Source of the DNA: Paramecium octaurelia
Lineage: Eukaryota; Ciliophora; Oligohymenophorea; Peniculida; Parameciidae
NCBI GenBank assembly: GCA_905182995.1
Contig: CAJJDP010000009.1
Coordinates: 621,150-685,149, forward strand
Length of the DNA stretch: 64,000 bases
Direction: 5' to 3'
Shown here: piece after piece, positions 38,889 to 49,487 of the stretch
Numbering within the stretch: the first letter of the stretch is position 1
Layout of the letters: every line of letters begins with the position of its first letter
Made by a program: the position numbers and the translations under genes
Notes under the pieces: generated by a model
Database searches by the model: none
What the model was told of the DNA's origin: nothing
The model's input: only the letters and a program-made list of their open reading frames with translations

Positions 38889-40899
38889 TCAAAAATTTGA
38901 TAATTTCTTATCCAAAAATTACAATTTTGCCTATACACTCTTTAAGTATAAATCTGTTGCTTCTATTTGTAAATCGTCATTTTGACTGATCGAAGCTAAT
39001 TATTCCTTCTTTTTTGCCTCATCTTCTAACTTCTAAAGCAGTTGTATTTCTTATTGAGCACTCAATTTCCTTTCGTATAAATAACCATGATTACTTGTTT
39101 AATTATAAATGAGATGGGAGAGCTGATTGACTCATAGATTTTCTTTCTCTTTCAAATTCCCTTAAGTAGTCTGGTTACTACTTTTTTATTTAACCTTCTT
39201 AAATGATTATTTTCTAAGGTGTGTGCACTCTCAGATGAAAATAAGTGCTAGGTTCAGGCACTTTGCCTTATAAGAGACTCTCTGTAATTTTAGTTTTTGG
39301 TGCTATATGCTATTGACCTAATGCAGATTAGATTTTCTTCACTAAAAATCTTAGTATATCTTATTACTTTTTGCTTTAACTCCTGTATTCACTAATGAAT
39401 CTAACAGTTAGGATTTATTTCGATATCTTATTAATTATTTTAATTTAAAATCTCTTGACTCATTGATTGAATTATCATTGATCGATTATTAACCATAATT
39501 TTTAGTGAAATTTGAGGGTCTATGAAATTCTTATATGATTTCAGAGTATTTTTATTTTTTTACTTTAAATTCTTATCTTTTCTTCAATTCTATAATGTCT
39601 TTATTTTTCACTTATTGATCAATTTTCATAACTTCTTGCAAGACCTTATAATCTTTAAAGAACTATTTGGTTTCAGATTTGATTTTGATTTCCCATTCTA
39701 ATTTTTTCTAGTCTCTTTGTAATTTAAGGATTTCTCTATTTTCTAAATAATGCTCCTCATGTTAATTTAATTCTGATAATCGTATTGGTTAAGCTTGCTT
39801 CCTTTTCTCTTGAAGTTTGAGCTAGATTAAGAGAAATTACAGTTACTTTGGCATCTTCAAAATAGATTTATTTTAATTATTCATCTTTGCCTTTAAGAGA
39901 ATCTTAATGTTTTTTCATTCTATTTTTTAATTCATTAATCAACTATTAAGATTATTTATTAAATTAAGTTAATAACTCATGATTCTTTTAATTTTCATTA
40001 AGTCTTTCAACAATTCTATTTCTTTTCGCTTAAGTAATCTACTACTTCAATATTTCTCTTTCTTCTTTCTAATGTTCCAAAATTAATCCTCTCTTTTCTG
40101 CACTATTATCTAAATGTTCCTATCGTTTTACTTGTAATAGTTCTTTTTATTTTTTCATTTCCTATATAAGCAGTTTTGCTTTTTAGCTTTCATTTGGATC
40201 CTATAATGAGGAGGTGGCTTTCTGTTTGCGAATCAAATACTCCTCTTTTTATGGACTTAGTTTAAGAGCTTGATATTTCTATTTATTAGATTTGATTTGC
40301 CTTTTATGATGATTTTCTCTTTGTTCCTCATTAATCATATTATTTAGGATATTTAACACAGTGTCATTATTTTGATTTCTTACTTGATCATCTTCCTACA
40401 TTTTGATATGACTCAACATTGGTAGTTCTTTGACTCTATCAGGAAAATTAGTAAGTAAATTAGAAGAATTATGTTTGATTAATTTTGGTTCCTTTTCGAA
40501 TGAACCAAACACATTACTTACTTTATCTGAATCTTGAGTCCTTTACTTCTTGAGTTCTTTCAAATTATCTAAAAACTTTATTGTTGACACAATAGTCTTC
40601 AACAACACTAGAGATTTGGCTTAATTATAAAAGTGTTGGAACTTTGGCACTTATGGTTTCTCTTTGAATCTCACTTCAAGATTGTCTGTTTTATAATTGT
40701 AGATGATCTTATTAACAGTTCCTTCTTCCAATAGGAGTTGACCGAAAATATAGAGACCAAATGTAGCTGTAATCTAATTGAATTAAAAAATTACTTTTTG
40801 TTGCTTTACTATTATGGCCTTCAGTTCTGCGATTGTTGCATTTTTAGGTATTTCAAAATCAAAGACTTATCCATTTATACGGACTTAAAATTTTAACAT
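38889..40899 (-). CDS. ubiquitin-like N-terminus plus long coiled coil, 644 aa
   Basis: Introns of 25, 26 and 25 nt. Residues 1-80 look like a ubiquitin-type beta-grasp fold: VRINGQVFDFEIPKNATIAELKAIIVKQQ, then LYIFGQLLLEEGTVNKI. No C-terminal Gly-Gly follows, so it is a fixed UBL domain. Residues 180-500 are charged coiled coil (KKQKELLQVKRQEHLDNSAE; LLTQFNKQSQQLINELKN), and the tail carries a Ser/Pro-rich segment and a final helix (LYLKSVQAKLQFLDKKL). Its start codon lies 8 nt from that of the divergent SNARE gene. Function unknown; UBL plus coiled coil would fit an adaptor. Confidence 0.7.
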
Positions 40900-40907
40900 T
40901 AATATAT

Positions 40908-41621
40908 ATGAATCACATTAAAGCTTTTGGCTTGGCGAAATGGGCAACTGGGGAGAAATTGGAATTTATAGAAATGGAGGGCGAAGATGGTCTCATCTCA
41001 GATTTAACTAATACACTCATGATTCTCAAGACCAAAACAATTAGTTAATTTCAGAAGATGTAATATTAATGTAATATTGAAAGAGACTCATTGCCATCTA
41101 ATAAAGGAAGATGGTATTATATGCCTTTTAATAAGGAGATCATCTAACTTGTTTTAGCAACTTCGGATTGTAATCAAAATAATATTGAAATGCTTATTAG
41201 TGCCATTTAATCAAAAATTGTATTGATCTAAATAAAATCTCTCTAGTTGAACGGGAATGTTATTCTCAATGACAATCAGAGGGATAACATCCTTAAGTTA
41301 TTAATCTATTTCGAGAGGCAATACAACAAAGATCCAAAACAAATCAAATAAATCATGTAGACATTGGATAATACGAAATAATCAGTCCAGCAAAACATAG
41401 AAAAAATGATCAACAACAAAGACCAATTGAGTCAAATTGAAAGTATATCCTACCTTATTTTAGTTAAATCTTTGGAATTGGAGGATACATCAAAAATCTT
41501 TTATGATACGGCTACTGCTGTTCACAGAAAGAATAGATTGAATAGATTAAAAAGAAGATTAATTATTGGAGGGATAGCATTTGTAAGTATAAGTTTTATT
41601 TGTTATTGGATTTTCTATTGA
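40908..41621 (+). CDS. R-SNARE/longin-like tail-anchored protein, 237 aa
   Basis: Intron-free. The N-terminal 110 residues are compatible with a longin domain (IKAFGLAKWATGEKLEFIE; GRWYYMPFNKEIIQLVLAT). A SNARE-type helix follows from about residue 140 (IMQTLDNTKQSVQQNIEKMINNKDQLSQIESISYLI), then KNRLNRLKRRLIIGGIAFVS and a C-terminal membrane anchor (FVSISFICYWIFY). This is VAMP7/Ykt6/Sec22 architecture, for vesicle fusion. By my alignment the central-layer Arg of R-SNAREs falls on Asn (MINNKDQL versus VLERDQKL). The longin assignment is weaker than the SNARE-anchor part. Confidence 0.7.
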
Positions 41622-41724
41622 TAATATTACAAGAGTAAACAAATTATAATCACTATTTCTTAAGTACAATCAATTTTCTTCATTTTCTTATAATAATAAT
41701 TTGGGAAGAGATTATAATGATCTC

Positions 41725-43591
41725 TCATATTTGTTTCTATGTGAAATAACAGATAATATTACACGCATTGTTCATTCATGAAACTAACTTCTGTTTTGAT
41801 CATTTTACCAATATTATTTTGAGAGTGTAGGCTCTTCATATTTCGAATAGAAAGATAGCCTTTATTACTCTGCCTCATTGTTTATTGCATTTTCAATAGA
41901 TGGTGCTATTTTTTTTTTAATGTATCACTAAATTGTGTTAGTTAAAATTATAATGATGTTTTGCTCAAAGGTGATAGAGCTGCTTCGGAAATACATTGAG
42001 AACTTTACTACACAAAATTGCTGTCCATTTAGTTTTAATCTGATTATTAGAATCTTTAAGAAGATTTGGAAAAATTTAATTTAAAATTCTTAATTTCATT
42101 TGATAAACTAAATCCTTCCTGATGACAGGTTCGATTATATTGTTGCTTCTTATTATTTATGTAATATAACCTATCTTAACGTTCTTGTATAGTTTATTAC
42201 AATTCAGGATTTGTTATTATTAAGTCCTTTGGAGATTTATCCTTATATTTTTATTAAAAAGTCTCAACATTCCTTTTAATGCTTTGGGAAAGAGTCAATA
42301 ACTTTTTATTTCCAGATCTAAGCACCTTAGTTTATTCTTAACTCATTTGTTAGAGATTCAAACATTCATAAAATGTCCGTTTCTCTGCTCTATTCATAGG
42401 TTCTTTATTGATTTTATCTTAATAGCTTTAAATGCTCTTTACAACATTTGTTAATCTTTGATCTACGTAATTCTTATTTTGAGTAGTAATATTTTTAAGA
42501 AGATTCATAATATCTGGAAAATTCTTTCTAATTTTTTTAAAGGTTTCTGCATCCATAATATAGGCTTCTGTGTTATCAACACATTAGCAATTGTACTTTC
42601 TTTGAGGGATGTCTTCCAATAGTTCCTCTTACCCAACAAAATGTCCATTAGTGATCTGACTCAGCTAATTATAGTAAGGATATGATTGATACCACAACTC
42701 GTTTTAATTTGATTGTGAATGCTCTTGAGGCTGTTTTATTTTAAATAACTTGAGAATCATCCAAATTTACATATAGTTCTACTCTGCCTTTCATGATTAT
42801 TAAAAAATATTATGGTTCTTGTCCTTTTTCCCAAAGAATAGATTGAGAAACAAAAGATATTGGTCTTAAATTTTAAATAAATTTTGAAATACTGAATTGA
42901 GAAATACCATGTAGAATCCTTTGATATAATTCCATAGTTTTATTTTATTCTTGAATTGCCTTTTCACACATTTATTTGTATTGTTATCTATTTATAGAGA
43001 TGCAATGCATAACTTCTGAGATTACCAATAAACTTGCAGATCTTGGCTTGTCAGATGTTAATGCAACGTCTCCAAAACATTAACCAGAGAAATATTGGAA
43101 CACCTTATTATCTATTGTTATTTTCATACTTTATGATACAGATAAATTCCGTTTTGATAGTAATTTTGGTTGTTTCTATTTTCAAATAGCGCATCATCTT
43201 AAAAAAGCAATTTCTTGCTCTTCTTACTGTTTAATAGATTCAATTCATCTTCAATATCATCCTTTGATTTTGGGACATAAACTCCAGCCTGACCTTTTAA
43301 AATTATATACATTTTATCCCCAAACTCCCCGTAATTAAAAATTATTTGACCAAATGAAAAGGTTTCAAACTTTACGTATTTCGCAGCCTGCATCACAAAA
43401 TCATGTAATTGCATTCCTTCAGGACAATTATTTTTGAGAAATTAAATATGCATTAACGATTCAATTAATTCTGAAGTTTAGAGAGAAGGATTGGTGAAAT
43501 AATTAAGGGCTGGAGCCAACAAAACTTCATTCTACTATTATTACTTTGCCAATATCTCAGCTTGTTTAAGTTTTTGGTTAGATTATTTCAT
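41725..43591 (-). CDS. cyclic-nucleotide-binding domain protein, 597 aa
   Basis: Introns of 26, 19 and 28 nt; the 19-nt one at 42731-42749 is among the shortest possible. Two CNB (cAMP/cGMP-binding) modules. The first is FSFGQIIFNYGEFGDKMYII with LKGQAGVYV, then a loop, and GQCFGDVALTSDKPRSASLL, a good phosphate-binding cassette with the Arg that contacts the phosphate. The second is SQSILWEKGQEPQYFLIIMK with a degenerate cassette. A helical, Gln/Ser-rich C-terminal half follows. There are no kinase or channel parts, so it is a stand-alone binder. The last intron brings in a stop at 41725 and avoids overlap with the SNARE gene. Confidence 0.8.
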
Positions 43592-43635
43592 TTACTATTA
43601 ATTATTTATACAGTATATAATCTAATTTAAAAATC

Positions 43636-44645
43636 TCAAATTTTCACTTTTTTCAATGGTTTACATTCATTTTCCAACCAATTAAAAAGTTGCGATTAAT
43701 CCATATCCAATTGACACACATGTTTAACTTCTCGTAAGTATCGCTCTGCCTTGTCAAAATCCCTTGTTTTCATGTAACATACAATTATTCTATAATAACT
43801 TTTAATTTCGAACTCCTAAATACTCAAATTAATGTAATTACATTTCCTCTGCATTAAGGAATAATATCCTCCAAAATCATAATGGCCTTTTCATATTCCT
43901 TCAATAGAATATACGATTGAGCCATATTGCTACAGAATAATTGGTAATAATATTTTTTCTTTTACTGGACCTATGGATCCTATTCATGTATTTTCGGCCA
44001 TGCTTCCATAAAGTTAATTCCCTTTTGGTACTTTTTAATGGCATTTTCAAATTAACTGTTATTAAATAGCTTATTTCCATCTTTCCTGAATTTTTCAAAT
44101 TAAAGAAAACGACTATTTAATAAATTTAAACTAGTTTACTTTTCTAGGGTTGTTAAATCTAAAGGTTTTTCAATTAATTATTATTCTACTACTTTTATTT
44201 TAAAATATCTAATAACAGTTGTCTATTTATCGTTCTCATTTGAGACTTCATTCTGAATTTGAAAATTGCTAATCTTGAACCATGATTCCTCTCCAACACG
44301 CATTGATAAAAGAAGTTTCTTAATTACACTTAACTCTGGTTTTGGAGATTTCATGGAGAATCTATTGAGCTAAACTTATCTATCTTTATTCTATAAAAAT
44401 CCATTAAAATCCCTTTCTTCACAAAATATTTTCAATTTTGAATCATCCTCTATTTATTCATTATCCGGTTATGAAATGACATTATACTTGAAAATATGAG
44501 GTCCGATCTACTCCTCTTGATATTTCTCCAGAGTTTCATCCATATTGATTTAAAGATTCTTAAAAATAATGACATTTTCATAGACTTTATAAGCAGCAGT
44601 AGTTTGATTCTCTTTTTCCTCCTCTTTCTAAACTTCTTAACTCAT
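43636..44645 (-). CDS. TPR protein with degenerate FKBP-like N-terminus, 327 aa
   Basis: One 26-nt intron. Residues 180-327 form three TPR-type helix pairs: FEKFRKDGNKLFNNSQFENA IKKYQKGINF, YYYQLFCSNMAQSYILLKEY with EKAIMILEDIIP, and YYRIIVCYMKTRDFDKAERY. This is the layout of the FKBP/AIP-type three-TPR clamp that binds Hsp90 or Hsp70 tails. The N-terminal 170 residues, with LLLSMRVGEESWFKISNFQI, recall an FKBP fold but lack the aromatic active-site set, so isomerase activity is unlikely. Likely a co-chaperone. 44 nt from the CNB gene start. Confidence 0.7.
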
Positions 44646-44900
44646 TATTAATATTATTGTTTGTTCTCAATATAACACGGAGATGAATTAAAGTTTAAAA
44701 ATCCTTTTGATATTTTTACTCAAACTTTAGTTCAATCCAAGGATTTGTAAAAATAATTAAAATATAATTAATATTTCATATTATTTTATTAATCTATACT
44801 CTTTGATAATTCTCATTTATTTCAATTTTTGTATATTCTAATCCAGATTAAAATCAAAATGTATTTGAACTTTTATTTTAATTATTAATATTTATATTAT
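44646..44900. promoter_or_regulatory. bidirectional promoter spacer
   Basis: 255 bp between the divergent TPR gene and the basic/acidic small gene. No specific element recognised. Confidence 0.4.
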
Positions 44901-45432
44901 ATGCCTCCAAAAAAGGGAAAAGGAAAAAAGAAGCACGACTCTGACGATGATGAATCAGAAGAAGTCTATGAACCAAAGGCCACTAAGAAAATTCAAAAAC
45001 AACCCTAAAAAAAATAATAAGGATCAGCAAAAAAATAAAAAGAAGAAGAATCCGGTGAGTCTTCATAATCTAGTGACGAATCAAATCAAAAACAAAGTAA
45101 AAATAAGAAGGCCTAATCATAAAAATAAAACAAACCTACAAATAATGCTAAAAGGAAATAAATAAAAGAAGATGTTAATTATTGTAATATTTTAGGATGA
45201 TGATGAGAATTCTGAAAGTGTTGAGAAAGACAAAGATAATTTCAAATTATATTAAAAAAAAGAGACTCCCCCAGAAGAGGATCCTTGCAGAATTTATTAT
45301 GAATCACTCTACAGAGAAAGACCAGAATCTATATTAGCTATTAAATATTGTTTAGATTATGGTCTCATTGACGAAGCCAATATCTAAAAAGCTCATAAAT
45401 TTTATGAAAAACATAAATCTAAGTAAAGATGA
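44901..45432 (+). CDS. charged low-complexity protein with conserved-looking C-terminus, 169 aa
   Basis: One 22-nt intron. It starts MPPKKGKGKKKHDSDDDESE; the first 110 residues are Lys/Gln/Glu/Ser-rich and disordered. The last 50 residues are clearly folded: EEDPCRIYYESLYRERPESI, LAIKYCLDYGLIDEANIQKA and HKFYEKH. This resembles a small helical module seen at the end of other lysine-rich protist proteins, though I cannot name the family. No function is suggested. Confidence 0.7.
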
Positions 45433-46507
45433 CAATAAAAAAACAATTTATAACATATTATATTGAAATCTAAATAATAAACTAATTATGTTTCAAATAT
45501 CCAATATCTGAATACAAATCTCATCTTCAAATGCAGTTTTCAAGGAGAAGAAATCAACTTAATGAGATAAAATAGTTTAAATCTAATTATAAGATTAGGT
45601 CTAACTGTTTAGCTAATAACCTGCTTTGATTTTAGGAAGAAGAAATCTTTAATTTGTTTGTTTATAAATATTGAAAGTTTTCTGTTTCTCTATTATAATG
45701 AAATCGTAATTTAATTATAGTTACATCTTAAATGGCATAGTCACTCTTAATTAAGTAAACAAATTCTAAACATGTTTAAATTTACAAATCACAAACTATG
45801 TAAAAAAAGTAAATCTTATTAAAGAAGTTATCAAATTTATTGAATTAAATTTGAAAAATATCTCAATTATATGCTCAGTATTTTCAATTCAAATCATTTA
45901 TTACAATTATAAGTGATCAAAAGTTAATCATATTTAATATAAAAATAAGCTTATTTGATTTACTGATTAAAACCTTCTTTTTGTTTTTATTAAAATATAG
46001 AGTAATTTCTTGATAATCCCGAATAGTAAAATATAAAGATTTTGAGGCTAATTATATTTCATAAAATTATATATCCGAAGTTAAAACTACCACTTTAAAG
46101 AAAAGAAAACATCATTTCTATTAAATCTAAATATCAAGGATTTTAACATATCCTAGTGTTTACTATATTTGAAATTAAAATTTTGGTTTAATTTCTTATA
46201 TTAATGATTATCCCACTTTATGATTACATTATTTTATTTATCTTATTATTATAAGTATTAAAATTATTACATTGTTTAATTTTTAACTGATGTTTCAAAT
46301 AGTTAATTTATTCAATTGAAAAACAAAGCTTAGGTCAATTTAAACTAAAATGAGTCCTTCAGTAAACTATTATGTAAAAATTTTAAATGAGTTTTATATG
46401 TGGAAATCTAGAAAACAATTTGAAAAACAGTTAAAAATATAATTTATTTTCTAATTATTGATGAATTAACTCATAACAAATGATATTATATATTTTATAA
46501 ATTTTTT
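45433..46507. other. AT-rich gene-poor stretch, about 1.07 kb
   Basis: Second longest gap in the window. Both strands give only short frames without ATG or protein-like composition. The right end must hold the promoter of the next gene. No tRNA-like fold, repeat array or mobile element was recognised by eye. Confidence 0.5.
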
Positions 46508-47352
46508 ATGTCAAGACGTAGGCGTTGCGCTTTTGATTCTGATAATCTAGAAGAGTATATATAGGTATATAAACATGTAATATCAGCTTGCCACTATTGG
46601 ATAAAATTAAACTAATCTCTTTTACGATGACAAAAAATTGAAATGGGTTAATGGATTGAAATAAGTAGATGAAACTAAATATACTCCAAAATAAATAGAA
46701 GGATTCGAACATGGTCATTTTCAAAATGATTATATTGATACTTCTGAACTTCCACCTGATATTCACTTGAAATCTAGTGAGGAAGTCATTAATCATCACA
46801 TAATGATATTAGGAGATATCAATGAATGCCTTAAACAATCACTTAGTATGTTCTGTATGTAGAGTCGTAAAAATAGCAATGAAGATTTCAATGAAGAATT
46901 GATATCTCCATTGAAAAAGTAATTAGAACTATATAATTCTTAGTAAACTGTGCCTTGATTTGGCAATTAAAAGAATTCAAGAAAGGGATGGAGTTCATAT
47001 GATTAAGTTTCTTATGCATGATACATCGATTTCGGATTATGCTCCTATTATCAATGGTATATTATAATTCTACTTTTTATGTAGTTTACTTTCTCTAAAC
47101 TTCGATTTACATACTAGCATTTGATGTTGATTAAAAAGATTTCGAACCTTAAAAGGAGCAAGATATGATTTCTTATGTAAAGGAGCGAGCTATGAATGTG
47201 AAAAACATTTATTCAGTTTACTTTACTGATTAGGATATTTCTGATTAAAGACAAAATAAATATTTTTGTAATAGATGGAATATAGGTGCTATTCTCTCTT
47301 AAGTATTTATAAAAATTAATCAAAGATTATCGAATAAGTTATTACTTAATGA
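46508..47352 (+). CDS. unrecognised protein, 246 aa, four introns
   Basis: Introns of 22, 31, 28 and 23 nt bring five exons into one frame. The product starts MSRRRRCAFDSDNLEEY; later segments are TPKQIEGFEHGHFQNDYIDT, EEVINHHIMILGDINECLKQ, RDGVHMIKFLMHDTSISDYA, KEQDMISYVKERAMNVKNIY and RWNIGAILSQ. These look like folded, charged sequence but match no family I know. The second intron ends AAAAG, so the junction there is less certain; if it is not spliced the protein ends at TGA 46956. Low repeat content and normal codon use argue for a real gene. Confidence 0.55.
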
Positions 47353-47499
47353 AACATATACTTTTATTAATATTTATTTCATTTTATCCTTTCAATTTAT
47401 ATCAAATAATCAATTATTATAGATTTAAATAATTATATAGATTCGAAACTGTGTTCTATTTTCCATAAAAAATATTAAATTAATGTAACTATATAATTG

Positions 47500-47712
47500 A
47501 TGGTTATTGTTTAATAGTATAAATTGAAGTATTTGGATGGCTCATTTATTGAAATTTATCTCAATAGATCAGAAAGCCATACTAAAAAGGATGATGAATA
47601 CCGAGGAGCTAATAGATAAATAACAGACAAATTTGGAATTCAATAGAATTTTGTTTATCATTTTATTCTAAATGAAATACCTTACTATCAGTCATTTTTA
47701 AATTATTAATGA
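47500..47712 (+). CDS. small ORF, 70 aa, possible gene fragment
   Basis: ATG-to-TGA frame with protein-like content (YKLKYLDGSFIEIYLNRSES, DDEYRGANRQITDKFGIQQN, FILNEIPYYQSFL). It follows the previous gene by 147 nt on the same strand and could be a displaced last exon or a relic of a paralogue. Length is near what chance allows in this code. Confidence 0.3.
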
Positions 47713-48064
47713 GAGTTTATTTTGAGATAAACAATAATAAAATATACTCAAATACTTTGATCATAATTTGCATTATTTAAACTATATCATTTTACATAAT
47801 TTATTAAACATAAAATTAATACGTTATATGAATTTAAACTAGTGGATAACATACAGTTTCTAAATGGATATTATTGAAATCAAAGAGAATGATTATAATT
47901 AATATAATATCTCAAATCTTCAATAGAATAAAGAGAAAAAATGACGAATCAAGGATTGTGAATGATATAAAAATTAATTAAAACTAATTTTAGAGTCATA
48001 TTATTTAGATATTACGTATTAAATTATGATGAAATGAAAATTTGAAATAAAAAATAATATAGAA
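47713..48064. other. AT-rich spacer, about 350 bp
   Basis: Upstream region of the branched-chain aminotransferase gene; no coding signal or specific element seen. Confidence 0.5.
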
Positions 48065-49419
48065 ATGATGTTGAGAAGTCTTTGGAGATCCCCAGTCTAT
48101 TCTTTTTCATATTACACTAACTTGGATCTAAGTTGTCCTTATCCATCGTTTCAAGTAAAATATTATAGGAACAAACTCATAGGCTCGAGATCTAACAACG
48201 ACTCATACAATGCATTATATTACTAAACCTCCATGTGATCCTAAGATCATGACGTTTGGAGCTTTTCACACTGATCACTTATTGGAGATTGATTGGTCTG
48301 AGAAGATGGGGTAGATGATTAAATAAATTTTGATTTAGTTGGAGCCGACCTTAGATTGTGCCATTCAAGAGTTTCAGCATTCATCCATTTTCAGCTTGTT
48401 TACATTATGCAATCGAGTGTTTCGAAGGTGCTAAAGTAATTGAAAAATAAATATTAAAAGGCGTACAGAGGACCCAATAATTCAATAAGAACATTCAGAT
48501 TGAATTGCAATATGTACAGAATGAAACAATCTGCTAAGAGATTGTCATTGCCAGATTTTGATGGCACAGAATTGGAAAGATGCATCGAATAACTATTAAA
48601 AGTGGATAGAGATTGGATTCCGGATAGACCTGGATTTAGTTGTTACATTAGACCAACATTGATGGCAACAGAGGAGGCATTGGGAGTCAGAGCATCAAGC
48701 AGAGCAAAATTATTTGTTGCATTGTGTCCTGTTGGTCCTTATTTCCCATCTGGTTTAAAGCCTGTTCGAGTGTTCTGTAACACATCAACAGTAAAATATC
48801 CATCTTTAATATTAGATTCGATCTGCTCCTGGAGGAGTGGGAGGATTCAAAGTAGCTGGTAACTATGCTCCAACAGTTTTACCTTTGAAGGAAGTCTAAA
48901 AGATTGGATTCCACCAAAATTTATGGATGTTGCCAGATGGTCTGGTATAAGAAATGGGAGTTTGCAATTTGTTCTTCTTTTGGAAAAATAAAGAGGGAGA
49001 GAAAGAGTTAGTTACACCAATTCTAGATGGAACTATTCTCCCTGGAATTTTGAGAGATTCCATTCTGGTATCATCACTAATAATGTATAGGAAATCACAA
49101 GAGGCATGGGAAAGTTCAAAGTTACTGAGAAGAAACTCTACATCTAGGAAGTATTGGAAGCTATTGAGGCTGGCAGAGTATAGTAGCATTTAATATTGTT
49201 TAGATGATTGAAATGTTTGGATCTGGTACAGCTGTTAGTATTCAACCAATTGAGGCCATTGGATTTAATGACAAGATCTATGAAGTTCAATATGATCCAA
49301 AATTAAATGCTGGAGAACTTTCACATGAATTGTTTGATATCTTAACAAACATTTAGGTATAGTAAGAGTATTAATTTTAGACTGGTGGTGGAGAACATAA
49401 ATGGGTTAGATAAATATGA
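48065..49419 (+). CDS. branched-chain amino acid aminotransferase, mitochondrial type
   Basis: PLP enzyme that transaminates leucine, isoleucine and valine with 2-oxoglutarate. 391 aa; seven introns (28, 28, 25, 25, 23, 26 and 24 nt) repair what otherwise looks like a badly frameshifted gene. The N-terminus ([17 protein letters not shown]) looks like a mitochondrial presequence. Landmarks line up with human BCAT throughout: [97 protein letters not shown] with the PLP lysine, [28 protein letters not shown] and [11 protein letters not shown]. Length is typical. Two ATGs in tandem begin the frame; the first is taken. Confidence 0.95.
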
Positions 49420-49487
49420 TTTACATTGTTCTATGTTATAAGTAAATTATGACAATAATTATGTTTAATAATAGATTAGCAAATATA

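Noticed and set aside
48896-49193. Overlapping frames on both strands in the aminotransferase
   Set aside because: Explained by the spliced BCAT exons.
48120-49200. Apparent frameshifted or broken aminotransferase pseudogene
   Set aside because: Removing seven 23-28 nt introns gives one full-length BCAT with all active-site segments, so the gene is intact.
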